From the NCBI GenBank assembly GCA_009617715.1, contig VTFK01000271.1:496001-560000 (forward strand): DNA of 64,000 nucleotides. Direction: 5' to 3'. Below are positions 46,790 to 58,629 of the stretch, one piece after another. A program made the position numbers and the translations under genes. The DNA comes from Plectrocnemia conspersa. Lineage: Eukaryota; Arthropoda; Insecta; Trichoptera; Polycentropodidae. The notes beneath the pieces are model-generated. The model did no database searches, was not told the origin of the DNA, and worked only from the letters and a program-made list of their open reading frames with translations. The first letter of the stretch is position 1. Each line of letters begins with the position of its first letter.

Positions 46790-47480
46790 TGGTGATTTCG
46801 CGAAATATTCCATTCTGTTTTCGAGCAATCTTTTTCGCCTTTCTCTCTTCTTGTACTTGGTCTTCAGTACTGGCCATCAAGGAATCTCAAATACAGATTT
46901 AATAAGTTGAAGACGAGCTTTTCTTCTGGACCTGATTAGGTTCCCGATTTGATTTTGAAGGGTTGTGAAGTCAACGTATTTTTTATCTGGTTCTCAAGAC
47001 GTCATCATTTCCTAATCTTTGGAAATGTATAAAAGTCACCACTCCTATTCATAAACAGTGGCGTAGCTATGGGGGGGCGGAGGTGGCGGGCCGCCCCGGG
47101 CGGCACTTGCTTGGGGGCGGCATATTCGCGATGGAATCGTCTAGTGTGGTTCTTAACTCTGAATAAACTAAAATGTATGTAAATCTATGAATATCAAGAG
47201 CTTAACAATAATCAATTTATTATTTTATTAAATGCTGATTTTATGACCCTGCAAAAAATGTATGGGGGGTGGCTGCAATTTTAATGATTGCCCCGGGCGG
47301 CACATACCCTAGCTACGCCACTGTTCATAAAGAAGGTGACAAATTTTAAATAAATAACTATAGACCAACCGCAGTGATGTCAGCTACTGCTTTATTACTA
47401 TAAATAATTATTATTCATAGATATGTACGTCATCAATCACTTTCGACTACATAGTTTTATTGGACCAACCTAATCTATTT
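46790..47480 (+). pseudogene. Non-LTR reverse transcriptase relic split by a MITE
   Basis: Broken frames give, in order, VFEQSFSPFS, then LKTSFSSGPD followed by VPDLILKGC (about 46905-46965), then NLWKCIKVTTPIHKEGDKF (interrupted by the MITE between HK and E), and INNYRPTAVMSATA (47358-47399). This is the canonical N-terminal order of non-LTR reverse transcriptases: FSS.F, K..GPDGIP...LK.C, P..WK.A.V.PI.KKGD, NYRPISL. Frameshifts and stops are frequent. It may have been continuous with the V-family 3' end beginning at 47715. Confidence 0.7.
47056..47323. mobile_element. hAT MITE, 268 bp, perfect 8-bp duplication
   Basis: Terminal inverted repeats CAGTGGCGTAGCTA are identical over 14 bp, and the internal word CCCCGGGCGGCAC occurs near both ends. 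Flanks are TTCATAAA at 47048-47055 and 47324-47331, a perfect 8-bp target duplication typical of hAT. It lies inside the reverse transcriptase relic. Removing element and one duplication restores the protein motif across the join, which fixes the insertion as later than the retrotransposon. The interior is GC-rich at the ends and non-coding. Confidence 0.9.
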
Positions 47481-47714
47481 TCACCAAAAGAGTTATAATA
47501 ACATCTCAATGCGACAATCAAGTTAAATCGGAATCCCCGAATAACCAAATACTTAATCGAAAAAAATCATAAAATGTTCTTGAGATACCTTTATGTTTTT
47601 ATCTATTTTTGTATTAGGGTGCCATTCTTTTAAGGGGGTTGGAATACAAATTCGTACAATACCATTCAGTATTATTTCAAACTACTGAAGGGTGTTGTTG
47701 ATAAACTATTTCAA

Positions 47715-47890
47715 GAAATTCTAGTTTTGGGTTCCAGAACGTCTTCGAGAATCACGATCGCGTCCTCTTTTAATACCCGTTAGAGCCAGAACATCCACAC
47801 TAGCCGACTCGCCTATTACTCTCGCCATCCGGCTTCTTAACAAGCTGGCATTTCACATTGCTCTGTTTAATGTTAGCTACTTAAAATATT
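47715..47890 (-). repeat. Retroelement 3'-end family V, copy 2
   Basis: Same family as 15130-15312 and 52075-52320. On the minus strand it reads VANIKQSNVKCQLVKKPDGE then SNRRVG and a stop, followed by AGAGGACGCGATCGTGATTC and CTCGAAGACGTTCTGGAACC. The coding tail and stop are shared with the 52-kb copy. Confidence 0.62.
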
Positions 47891-48010
47891 TTTTTCTTAA
47901 TGTTTATTATTCCTTATCTTACTCATATTATATTTTTTGTGTTCTATAATAATACAATGTATTGTTTTTTTACCACCGTGACGCATTGGGTTAACCTGTT
48001 AGGGTGCGAT

Positions 48011-48066
48011 GGTTTTAATTTAATTAAAATAAATAAATAATTTAATTTATTTTAATTAAATTAAAA
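48011..48066. repeat. AT-rich palindrome
   Basis: GTTTTAATTTAATTAAAATAAAT pairs with its exact complement 23 bases long, with a 10-base centre. Perfect by eye. Low-complexity composition lowers its significance. It is followed by a C9 run near 48162-48170. Confidence 0.8.
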
Positions 48067-48389
48067 CATGACAAAAATGGCATTTTATATATTTTTTAAC
48101 ATCGTAATATATTTTATTGAATAAATAATAGGCAAGAGTTAACCCTTTCTTGGAATTTGTCCCCCCCCCGCTCTCGGCAGGCCTGATTTTATGTATAGTA
48201 CTGTATCAGGTATTTTTCAACTTACTTTAACGACGATTATGTTTTATTCAAAACACTTCATTAAAATTCACAAAGTACAATTTTGACAGAGCAAAAAAAT
48301 AATAGAGTAACGCAAAAAAATAAAATAATAGATTTTGTTTTCAAAAACGATTTATAGTACTTGCTCATATAACTAAATCGTATCTAATC

Positions 48390-48690
48390 AAGTGACCATG
48401 CAAATTACCGAAACCCTTTCACACTTTTGCAATTAAATGACGCGTCCGTTTCACCAGTGTCGATTGGCACATTTTCGCAAAGAGTTGTCATGTCGTGTTG
48501 ACAGACGGCAAACAAAAGGCCACTCTGTGAATATGTGCATTGAGCTGTCAACTGTCGTGAATGCATTTCAACAGTTAATTGTTTAATTATTTCGTTTAAT
48601 TGTCTCCTTTTTTGCTCTCACAGAACATAAACGTGTTGGGTTTCATTCAAAAACGTGTGTGAACCGTTTTCTATGTACACTGTTTGCTTT
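48390..48690. promoter_or_regulatory. Candidate regulatory block
   Basis: Contains ATGACGCGTCCGTTTC, GTGTCGATTGGC, GTCATGTCGTGTTGACAG and AATTGTTTAATTATTTCG. Non-repetitive, no coding domain. Confidence 0.27.
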
Positions 48691-48699
48691 AATTAATAA

Positions 48700-49390
48700 T
48701 TCATTATTTAACATGATGTGTATTTTCTTTGAATTATAATATATATAATTGGTAGGAAAACGATTGTTTAGTTAATAAGAAGAAAAAAAAAGATTGCATA
48801 TTATCGCAATTGCTTAATATGGTGTACTAACACTTTACAAATAATAGTTTTACTCTTGTTACTGTGCTGACTCAGAATATTGCACTATTATTTAGGGTTG
48901 GTATTTCTTTGTAGATGCAATTTTTTAACTATATTTGTGATAAGAATAAATATACTAGATGCATTTGATATGTGGTGTTTTAGCCATATTCTGAGATTTT
49001 TTGCTTCAAAAGATTAATAAAAGAAGTCTCTAAATAAAATATACTAAATAATATTACCACAAAGGTAAAATTGTAATGTAATATTAGACGCTGATTTTTT
49101 TAAAGGCTTCTTAATATATTAATAATATTATTCTATAATTGTTTTAATTATTTTCAATATTTTAAATCATTAAACATTTTATTAGAGTAACATATTTTTT
49201 TTTTATCTGATAAGTAGTTGCAGCATTTCTATCTAGATTTTTTTCTGGATTAAGATAATGCTAAATTCTAGCTTCTATTTATATTTTTGATTAAGACATT
49301 TAGATTTTCAACAAACCATGGAATTATCTGAACTTGTAAGGGTTTTAATATCTACTTTTGCTTGTAGCGGTTTTAATTTTATTTATAAAA
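48700..49390. other. AT-rich spacer
   Basis: Background, no recognised feature. Confidence 0.5.
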
Positions 49391-49394
49391 TTAT

Positions 49395-50012
49395 AACACG
49401 CAAGGATTCTCAGGTGTATTGAATGAATATTTCTTTGTTCCGAAACGGTCATGGGAAACAATATATCACTGGAAGACAAATAGCAGCGAAGGCCCAACAT
49501 TACGTAACATAATTCTTTGACCTCGGAGATATTCATCAAGCGAGTGTCACTTTCTAAAGGCGTATACATTTTTTGTTTTTCTAAGAAGTGAATGCAGCGA
49601 TTGGCTGGATGATCGCTGCATGATTGTGATTGGTCAGCAAGCTTTGCAGCCTTAGATACTTAAGTCTGGACTCCAATGAAAAGAAAGCAGTCACAAGCAA
49701 GCCTGAATACATAAGTCTAGTCTCCAAGGAGGACCTGGTAGACTTCTGCAGATACTCAAAGAAACTAACAGACGCCCGTCCGCCCGCAGACATCATACTG
49801 TCATGAACGCTCACATCCTGAGAATAACTCCACCATTCAAGCACCGTAGCAGAGAGGGATCAATCTCCGCTATACTGTCGCTGCCACAACAACCAGAACT
49901 GAGGATTTTCCACGAACAATATCCCGGCGCCAGTTTCTCCACCACCACTCAGAGAATAACGATCTCGCGCATATATAATATAATCTAATAAAATTCTCAA
50001 TAGTTTCATGTT
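49395..50012 (-). repeat. R1 family, copy D
   Basis: Minus strand: GAGAATTTTATTAGATTATA, GTGGTGGTGGAGAAACTGGC, GGCAGCGACAGTATAGCGG, CAATCACAATCATGCAGCG, AGAAAGTGACACTCGCTTGA, CCGTTTCGGAACAAAGAAAT. The 3' terminal block with AACGCGAG is missing. It carries an internal partial duplication (TGGAGACTAGACTTATG and TGGAGTCCAGACTTAAG). Its 87-codon minus-strand frame begins MLEWWSYSQDVSVH, and copy E begins MLVWWSPSQNVSVH, but they diverge soon after by frameshift. Confidence 0.65.
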
Positions 50013-50169
50013 AATTAGTCACATGTTAATTACTGGAAGAAAAAAAGCATTTAATCGGAAGATGACACCTGAAACTAACTAATTTACCTGCGATTGAACA
50101 TGAATACGGAAATCAATGAAAAAAAAAAAATAATACATATTACGTTTTCTCTAAATAATATTAATAATT

Positions 50170-50720
50170 TAACGACCAATTTTACAAGGATCGCAGTGCA
50201 CATCAATCATGTGCGTCCTTGTTATGATAGAGACAAGAAATAATGTTTGAATTTATGTATATAGGTGGGTTCGTTCAACACGCAAAATTTATTATACATT
50301 TTGATCCCCTTAGCACGTTCTAAATCACGGCCGAGACACAATAAAAACAATCCAACCGCATTAATGGCGGATAAATAATACGCGGTCGCCATGTTTGACG
50401 GGAGGGCTGAATGGGACCCCCGGGGGGCGCCGCGGGGCTCCGCCACCGCTCACCTCGGGGGCCCAGTGCCGGCTGAAGAGGACCTAATGAAAAATGAACC
50501 CGATTCGACGCCAAACAAAAGAGGCTCGGCGTGATAAGCGAAACACGCCGTTCGTTATTATTATTCCAGTGCCGAATTCGAGATGAAAAGAAACTTTTAA
50601 TGTTGCAATATTATTTCCTTTTATATAATGCATGTGGATAATCGGTGGGGTCATGCATGAAACGCTTTTGAAACTCACAACGAGGGTTATGAAAACGCAT
50701 TCAATAAAAAAAAATATTAG
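50170..50720. promoter_or_regulatory. GC-rich island
   Basis: The core 50380-50540 is among the most GC-rich sequence here (GGGACCCCCGGGGGGCGCCG, CGGGGCTCCGCCACCGC). It is flanked by ATTAATGGCGGATAAATAAT, GACCTAATGAAAAATG and GTTATTATTATTCC. Minus-strand frames of 64-99 codons overlap and have no recognised domain. Candidate enhancer or promoter block. Confidence 0.35.
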
Positions 50721-51279
50721 AATTGAGCAAATATAGTGTTGTGAATTAGTTAATACTGTATTGTTAAACATTTTAACTTTCATTATATTATATAAATTAA
50801 TGTAGTAGCTTATGGAATTTTGTAATTACTTTAATAAAAGAGTAATGATATTAAAACAAATTTTATAATCATTCGTGTATAAATACAAATGTAGGTAATA
50901 TATAATTTAAGTTTTAAAATAGATAATGTGAAATTTATTTTTTATTGTAATGAGTCTTATAGCTGATAATAACTGTTATCATTCAGCTCATAATAACTGT
51001 TATCATTTAGCATATATAGGCCTTTAAAAAAAATATGTATTCTTGCAAGTATTTTAGTCTATGTAATCTTATCCTTGATATGGTATGGCATGGCAGAACT
51101 TAAGTTATAATGTTTTTGATCTGTATATAAATGAAATATTAGTTAATTAAATTATTTTTTTAAACCCTTTCTTTCAGGTTAGTTGCAGTATTATTTTATA
51201 TTTTTATAGGTACAACCTTTAATTAAATAAAAAATATTATTTATTTTTCTAGTTATTTTAATTTAAACTACACACAACC

Positions 51280-51770
51280 ATGTTGTATACCGACCCGAGA
51301 AGCTCGCCCTGTGTTTGGGCGATCGTCTATCATTTTCAGTACCTGTCCTTTTACGTCAGTACCAATTGGAGTCCTGTCTTGCGAGGCAAGGATGAGCGTG
51401 TTTTGCAGGACGTCTTATTGGATCAAGTGCTCGCCGTGGCTGAACAGGTCCTGACGTACGAACAAATTGTACCAGACACCCAAGCCATAGCATCGAGAAT
51501 TATTACATAACCACGCTTATTTATCGCATCAAGATTGAGAAATGGCCGTGCGAAATTTATTATGGATAAACGCTAGCACGGCCATTACAGCGGGATTTAT
51601 GTTGTATCAAGTCGGGACGTCTAGTTTCATAAACGCTCTCTTATCGCATGCATTTTTGATCACTTGCCTTCGAAGTGGTGAAGAGAAGAAGATTAAATGG
51701 GAATCTAGAGACCGACCGAAACTACCTTTTTCAATTATGGCCGAATGGTGTGTTTCAATTTGAGCCAAAA
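51280..51770 (+). other. GC-elevated block with two short open frames
   Basis: Frame 51280-51510 includes YTDPRSSPCVWAIVYHFQYL, then SPVLRGKDERVLQDVLLDQV. It is preceded at 51240-51252 by a pyrimidine run ending TTTTTCTAG, which would pass as a splice acceptor. The next frame (51542-51763) begins MAVRNLLWINAST. Neither peptide resembles a family I know, and no donor site stands out. It could be a terminal exon of an unknown gene or conserved non-coding DNA. Confidence 0.25.
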
Positions 51771-51881
51771 CCTAAACCGAAACCTTTCTGAAAACTTTGA
51801 AAGTATAATATAATTCGAAAATATAATAATATGGTTAGAAATTTTTTTGCAAATATTATACATATATTTTTTAAAACCAAC

Positions 51882-52068
51882 TTAACACTTTACGTGCCAA
51901 AGTACCTTGGCGTAATATATATAAAATTACAAAGGTACAAGTTGCTTATGACAGCATTAAGGACATTGAAAAGCTACCATTTTATGAATGGAATGGAGTG
52001 GTAATAATTATAAACGTTTTTCCATAGATGACTATATATGTATACCTAAAGTCTTCTAAAATAGTTAA
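51882..52068 (+). mobile_element. TTAA-flanked piggyBac-like MITE, truncated copy 3
   Basis: Starts TTAACACTTTACGTGCCAAA at 51882. Then GTACCTTGGCGTAATAT, AAAATTACAAAGGTACAAG and TTTTTCCATAGATGACT match the other two copies. The 3' half is missing where the V-family retroelement end begins at about 52075. The intact TTAACACTTTACGTGCCA tip makes this the best guide to the family terminus. Confidence 0.55.
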
Positions 52069-52074
52069 ATTCAA

Positions 52075-52320
52075 TGATACGAACCGGACAAGTCCCTCGT
52101 AGCTGACATTAAACAGATCAATGTGGAATACCAGCGTATTAAGAAGCTAGATGGCGACAGTCATAGGCGAGTTGGCTAGTGCGGACCTCCGAGCTCTAAT
52201 AGGTATCAAAAGAGGACGCGATCGTGATTCTTGAAGACTTGATTGCCAAAAGCACTTTTTAGACATACAACTTTCTGTTAATCGTAACCCAACGCTAATA
52301 AAATAAAAGCGCTGGGACAC
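52075..52320 (+). repeat. Retroelement 3'-end family V, copy 3
   Basis: Reads YEPDKSLVADIKQINVEYQR, then IKKLDGDSHRRVG and a stop (about 52078-52176). It is followed by a 3' untranslated-like part with AGAGGACGCGATCGTGATTC and a terminal AACCCAACGCTAATAAAATA with an AATAAA signal. Minus-oriented relatives lie at 15.1 and 47.7 kb. The stop position is shared with the 47.7-kb copy. I cannot place the coding tail in a named clade. Confidence 0.62.
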
Positions 52321-52429
52321 TGGCGCAATACTTTTAATTAAATTATAAAAAAAAATCAGTACCGATCTCTCTTTAAATTAAATTGAAAATATTATAAGCA
52401 AGTAATAGGCAATCAATTGGAAATTTAGA

Positions 52430-52810
52430 TAGCAATCCAATCGGAGACAAACTCGTTAATTGTTTATTGCACCAATTAAAATAATGAACGGTTAACATAA
52501 CAATTATTTTGAACGGTCCTGTTCGGCGTAATAACCGGTTGGCGTTCCACATACATTTTAATTATTGAGTCAATTAACGTGAATTTTCAGCAGTATTATA
52601 TCGTCTCGAAATATAATAAGCAGTAGTCGCCTTAATTATATAATTAAATTTTAATTTGTAAGCGAGCCAGTGTAAAATAATTGTTATTTGCAACGTTACG
52701 TATACGCCGTCAAAAATTTTTAATGAGACGTCATCTACGGTGGAAAAATAAATATACAATAAAATCGTCGTTAACGCTTTTAATACTGTTATAAATCACG
52801 TTTTACGTTG
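52430..52810. promoter_or_regulatory. Candidate regulatory block
   Basis: Contains GTTAATTGTTTATTGCACC, GGCGTAATAACCGGTTGG, GTCAATTAACGTG and GAGACGTCATCTACGG. Non-repetitive, no coding domain. Confidence 0.25.
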
Positions 52811-52814
52811 GATC

Positions 52815-54460
52815 TGATTTAAATAAATGTATTATGCGAATAATTTAAATAAAAATTGCTCTGGTAATATAAAACCGTTGATTATAATGATTTATTTAAT
52901 GCTATGTACATTGTTTTTATTTATGATTCGTCTAAGCATAAATTATATATATAAAATAATAAATTTAAAGATTAAATTTAATATTTTAAAATTAGCTACT
53001 CTTATGCATTTATTTAGGTAATATACTATAAAATATCATAAAAAATAGTTAGCAGTATGCATACATAAAAAGTATCTGGAAACGTTTCGCAAATTACATC
53101 GAAATGATTCAATTTAGATACAATAAATGTATGCTTTAAATTCTATTTAATTAAAAAATAGCATTAATTAAAGACTGATTTAAATAATAATATGTATAAT
53201 ATAATAGCTTGTCCGACATTTTTTTTTGCAATTAAATATGTATAATATATGTTATTGATTAAATTATATTTACCATATACAATAAAACTAAACCACAAAA
53301 AATACACACTGATTTTAAATATGGGTTCAGTTTTTTCATTAAAATAATATGTGATTTTAATTTTTATTTATAACTGCATATCGCACTTATTTATTATTAA
53401 AATAAATATATACTAACAATAACTAATTATACTAGCCATAACTAATTTAAGATTATCAATGCGTGGTATATACATGTTGTGGTGTACATATGTATGTAAG
53501 TTTTTAAAGTAGTGTAACTAGATCGTTTTAAGATTCAAATGTGACAACTGGGCTGGAGCAAAATTTGGCGATTCAAGTGGTAAGACTGCTTGGCTGTCAA
53601 AGTCCGGATTTTGCCTAAATAGTGTTTTGATTCCAAAACATGCATATAAGAAAAGCAATTTTAAATAATAAAAATACACTTAAATATCATTTTAATACTG
53701 CTTAAAATTTATATTTGCTTCAAGCTTTCTATTTAAAATTAAATACAAATTGAATAAAATACCAAATTTGCCAAAATGAGCCAAATTCCTTTCTTTGTTT
53801 GAATACATTTGCACACCTTTCTTTTCATTCTATTGTCACATAAATAAATATGCGCTTTTAGCGATAATTGCACAGAGAACCACTTTAAAAATTACATGGT
53901 TGATGATCCCTTAAGTGCATTCGCTCGGCTGCTAGTACAAAAGTCGAATATAAATTACTGCAGTAAATAATGATAAAATATTTTAAAAATTAAATTAAAA
54001 TATGAAATTGGAAATTAAAAACCAGAAAAACAACTGAAATTAAACAAGAAAGAAATTACACATGGAAATAATTACACAATAAATAAATTACTCACTAAAA
54101 TAATTTTACACTGCAGTAAGTTTATATTATCCTGTAACATTTAATTCTTTCGGCGTGTTTATATTATAACAAAAGCAGAAACAATTTTTTTCCACAAATA
54201 TATTGGTGATAGAAAAAATATATTTTAAAATAAATTTAGTAATTTACTTTGTAATGAAACATTTTTATTTGCTGTTTTAAATTTAGATTTAGTTATTATA
54301 AAAATCAAATCCTGTATCAATATTTTTTGTTGTTAAAAATTAAAATACACATTTTAGACCCGATGCATACCTAAATGGTTAAACGTGCTATTGGATAATA
54401 TTAATTAACTGCAGTATGAAATTTATTGTGTAATTATTTTAGTGTCACCAAGTATACTTT
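52815..54460. other. AT-rich spacer
   Basis: Strongly AT-rich, with TACATATGTATG near 53484. No feature recognised. Confidence 0.55.
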
Positions 54461-54466
54461 GTATTA

Positions 54467-54600
54467 CGAAGCAGTTTCAAAGTGGTTGCGAAGATCCGTG
54501 GAAAACAGTTTAAAGTAGTTATTTGAAACGTCGTTACCTCATTTGGCGAACGGTCGCCACAGATTTATATTATCTTCGGAACCACTTTGAAACTACTTTG
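54467..54600. repeat. Inverted repeat, ~29-bp arms
   Basis: CAGTTTCAAAGTGGTTGCG in the left arm and its near-complement in the right arm pair at about 26 of 29 positions, separated by 76 bp. It may be a small foldback or a hairpin MITE. No duplication is visible at the ends. Confidence 0.6.
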
Positions 54601-54604
54601 TGAG

Positions 54605-55195
54605 AAAGATAGAAAGTGTGAGTAAGACTCTTAAGAAGTATAGAAAGCGTTGGTTTATCGAAAGAAGTTATTGCGAGTCACGCGTTTTTAAGAGGTTTTT
54701 GTGAAAAAGTCAGTCATTAAGCGATTAAAAATCGGCACAATATACAAAATGATATCTACTGATTTAAAATTATATTATATAAAATAATTTTTAATTAATT
54801 ATAAACATAGATGTTACTGATTTTAATCAGTCTGGTGGTTGATACTATCTTGTAGGTATTAATTGTCTGATTGACTTACTCAGTTGGTACAGATTTACTT
54901 CGTTGTACCGCATTGAGCTTACGCCTCTCAGGTTACAACGGAAAATTAAAAAAAATGTAATTGTAACTTAATTAAAATGTTCTTTTTTGTATTAAAATAT
55001 GAGACGATATGGGGATTATATTATTTTATTTTAAACCTACGTTCATATGTATATAAATATGTTATGGAAAGAATAATGGAATCTTAAGTTTTATCATAAA
55101 TAAAAGCTTGCTGCAATAAATTTCTCTTCCAAACTTTGAGTAGCTTTTTACTAGCAGACGACTATAAAAGCTTGAAATGACCCTACCCAACACAA
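54605..55195. other. Spacer
   Basis: Background, no recognised feature. Confidence 0.45.
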
Positions 55196-55199
55196 AACT

Positions 55200-55865
55200 A
55201 CATAAGAAGAAAAGCGTCTACAGCAATTATCTTGAGTTATTATCAATTTTTGGCATCTTAGCAGCATTAAACGACGCATTTGGACGTCTAGTGCCACACA
55301 ACAAGAGCGACTTTATTGCGGCAATGCGTCACGGGCGGAGCGGTAGTATTTTTAGTCGAGGCTTTTAGTACTAATAATTCACACGAGCGAACGGGGTCGA
55401 AATCACACCGCTGCAAACTGATAAAGTGATAACAAGGGAATCTGCGCGGCCGCGGCGTCGCCGGTTATTTATTACTGAAAAGGGGATACAGAGGGAGAGA
55501 AAGAGAGAAGAGGATCTGTGTAGGGGAAGGAAGAAGAAATAACACAAAAAAACGGTGGAAAAAAATAAAATAAAACATGACTCGCTCGCATGATTTACGG
55601 CTGCCGTGTGTTTTCGCTCGGCGGGATATATGGCCCTATAAATTATGTGGATCTGGGTATAAACACGGTTCTACGGCACAAATCCGCCACTTACGAGCCG
55701 CGACTTCAAAGCAATTAACGGGGTCGTGTCATTAGGCTTTTGTCGGTGTAAAATCGACCGTCACACGGGTGAGACGTCCCAGGAGAGACGAAAAGGACGA
55801 ACCGTCGTAAAACAGAAACGTAACGCGAGTTTGATGGACGCTGTTGCGTTTTAATTTGTTAGTCA
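55200..55865. promoter_or_regulatory. Long GC-elevated island
   Basis: GCGGCCGCGGCGTCGCCGG (55446-55464), a purine tract of GAGA units (55492-55515, GAGA-factor-like), GCATGATTTACGGCTGCC and GATATATGGCCC are its main words. A 63-codon frame at its start (55177-55368) ends before the core. GAGA tracts next to GC-rich DNA resemble Polycomb-response or promoter regions, but this is conjecture. Confidence 0.35.
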
Positions 55866-55869
55866 TATA

Positions 55870-57285
55870 TGTATATGTATTTATACATACATTATTACTA
55901 TAACGCCAAACAGCAACGCCACAATAAAACAGTTTTAATAGATCAGTTAACCATGGAAAACATGATGCAAAAGCACCTTATAATAATGATTATAGAAAAT
56001 ATTAAAATAATCTGGCATTAAAAAAAATGTAATGGAGATTCCAATAGATTAATTTAGTTTTTAGAATCAAAAGCTTGGGAAGCATATATTATAAATATCT
56101 TCATATATATATGCCGATATTATAATATTTATTATGCAGGAGAAGAATTGACTATACAAATATTAAAAAATATAAATAGTTTGATGATAATATATGTATG
56201 TATTTTATAAAATATTTTAAAAGCTTTAATAAATATTGATATAATGCAGCAAGATTTTACAGGGATGTTTTCAGATGCAATGATTAACTTTTATATATTT
56301 AATATCATGACTTTTATTGTACAATATTAAAAAAATATATTTTAATAAATTATACTACAAATTAAACATTATGCAAATAAACTATTTTTAGATGCTTTGA
56401 TAATGATTTTATTTGGTAAATAACTTATGCTTTGAATATTTCAGTCAATTGCAAAAAAGTCATGTATTAATTAGTATTGAAAGCATAACGATTGTAAAGG
56501 AATAAAATTTTTTTTAGAGCAAATTGTAACTGGGAAAAATAATTATAGATTTAATAAAAGTATTTATTTGTATATATATAGAAACGTTATATTAAAAACA
56601 ATCATAATTGACAGCAAAAGCAAGTTGGTGTTGAATCCAAAACTTCTTAAAAACTATTATTACAGCTAACAACCAATAGATGTCACTGTGCACTACCAAG
56701 CTAGATTTAATTTTAATTAAAGAAATATTACGATATTCATTCTAGGTAAACCTTATCTATGACGATCTATCAGAATTATAATTATAAAATAATTACTAAT
56801 TCCGATCTTCCAGACATGGAATTTAAGCAGTCTTTAAAATTTTATTCACTTAATTTTTTAATTATTTTAAACCTAATATTGTATCAAAGAGTTTATTTCT
56901 AAGTTTATCAGACCAAATTTATCTCACCACTTTCTTAAGAAAGTATAAATTTATAAAAAAATTTAAATACATTCCCACGACATTTACTTTAAATCAAATA
57001 ATTTATTAGTTCAGTATCCTAATTTTATGCACCGCGTGATTCATTAAGCAACAACGATTTATTTTAGAAAAATAGCAGTTAAATAGTAAAATTTCTCCAA
57101 TTTTCACTGCGAACATTATTACGACATTTATTTAGTAAAAAACGTAGTACAATTTAAAAAAATAGCCGCTCTGGTTATTTTTATCTATAAATATATTTTT
57201 TCAGCCATGAGTAAAAAGTTATCAATCTTATTGTAGTAATGATTATAACAGATCATTCCGTAAATAATACTGCATAAATTGTTTT
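55870..57285. other. AT-rich spacer
   Basis: Strongly AT-rich background. No feature recognised. Confidence 0.55.
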
Positions 57286-57289
57286 ATAG

Positions 57290-57460
57290 TGAATGTGTAA
57301 TACCCGTGAAAATATATTTTCCCTATCATTTCAGTAAAATCATATTTCATGTGAATATATAATTTCACTGACAGATGTAGTGAAGTTATATGCTGCTCTA
57401 AACTAACATTTAACAGGTGTAACTTTTTCTTCGGTCCCGTGAGCTTTGCTATACTGAGAT
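57290..57460. repeat. P-array related sequence left of R1 copy E
   Basis: GTGAAAATATATTTTCCC, CATATTTCATGTGAATATATA and AATTTCACTGACAG are built from the same TTTCACT/AGTGAAA words as the array at 29.9 kb and the units at 58.6-59.0 kb. Confidence 0.45.
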
Positions 57461-57687
57461 TTCACTGTATTTCATTAAATGCATTTTTTTTTTGCATGTG
57501 ATGTCCTTGAAGCGGTCTATTTTTTTAAATATTACATGATACGTTTTAAAATTGAGTGCGACAAGCGGCAGCGAGCAAACGTTGATCAGAACAGTGAACA
57601 TCACGCACGAACAGGGAACGCACGCTGCACGTGCAGTTTATTTTTACAGCGCAAAGTTTTATCTTTATAGAGACTTTTTAAGTAAAA

Positions 57688-57815
57688 AATGTTCAAACCC
57701 GAACCTCACCTAAATGAAACCAAACACAACTTAACCTATTAAAAGTTCTAAAACTAATTGTAGAACTTTTAATGTTGAACTTACATTTAGGTTAGGTTTC
57801 GGTTTGAACAGCATA
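57688..57815. repeat. Inverted repeat related to P array
   Basis: GTTCAAACCCGAACCTCACC at 57693 and the complement of CTGTTCAAACCGAAACCTAA near 57812 form arms of about 26 bp. Between them AAAAGTTCTAAAACTAATTG then TAGAACTTTTAATG makes an inner hairpin, as in the 30.0-30.3-kb units. This is the same repeat as P, arranged as a double hairpin. Confidence 0.6.
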
Positions 57816-57899
57816 TAGACGTTTCGCAAATATATAATTGAGTTTAATATGTATTTTAAAGCAGCATTTAATTATATTAGCGCTTATTAGTTATTTCGG

Positions 57900-58610
57900 G
57901 TTTCTAACCCTTTAGGGTGTGACTTCGCAGCCAGTAAGACACAAGTGGAAACTAGTGAGAATTTTATTAGATTATATTACATATTACTACATACTATGAT
58001 GGTCGAGATATTTTTCCCTGGTAGTGGTGGAGAAGCTGGCGCAGAGATGATGTCCGTAAAAGATTCTTAGAGATCTGCTTTACGTGGCAGCGACAGTATA
58101 GCGGAGGTTGATTCCTTTCTTCTGCGGTGCTCGTATGGTGGAGTCCCTCTCAGAATGTGAGCGTCCACGGGCGGGTCGAATCTGCTCCTTCTAGTGTCTG
58201 CCGAAGTCTGCCTGGCCCTCGTTGGAGACCAGATGTATTCAGGGTTGTAAAGCTTGCTGACCAATCACAATCATGCAGCGATTATCCAACCAATCGTTGC
58301 ACTCGCTTCATAGGGCAACGACATATGTACACACCTCTAGAAAGTGATATTTTCTTGATAGACATCTCTAAGGTCGAATTGTGCAACGGGAATGTTATAA
58401 CCTTACGGTGCTTTTTGTCTTCCGGTGATATATTGCTTCCCGTGATCTCTTTATAACAAAGAAATATTCATTCAATGCATCGGAGATTCCTTGCGTGTTG
58501 TTTATGGGAAACTTTTTTTTCTAGTCGTAACGAGGGTCTTTGTGTGATCCTACTAGGTCACAGATCTTAACCCGAGTAAATAGGATCTCCAACGTTAAAT
58601 TATATTTTCG
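57900..58610 (+). repeat. R1 family, copy E
   Basis: Starts near TTTCTAACCCTTTAGGGTG, then GACTTCGCAGCCAGTAAGAC, and ends GTCACAGATCTTAACCCGAG and AGGATCTCCAAC. It contains all interior blocks of A, B and D. The plus-strand frame 58127-58456 (109 codons, beginning MLVWWSPSQNVSVH) is the longest in any copy but is not preserved in the others. Confidence 0.66.
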
Positions 58611-58629
58611 GTAGTAAAAATATATATTT

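Noticed and set aside
47979..48150. TTAACCTGTTAGGG ... TTAACCCTTT as ends of a piggyBac-like element
   Set aside because: The two TTAACC words point the same way, so they cannot be the two inverted ends of one element.
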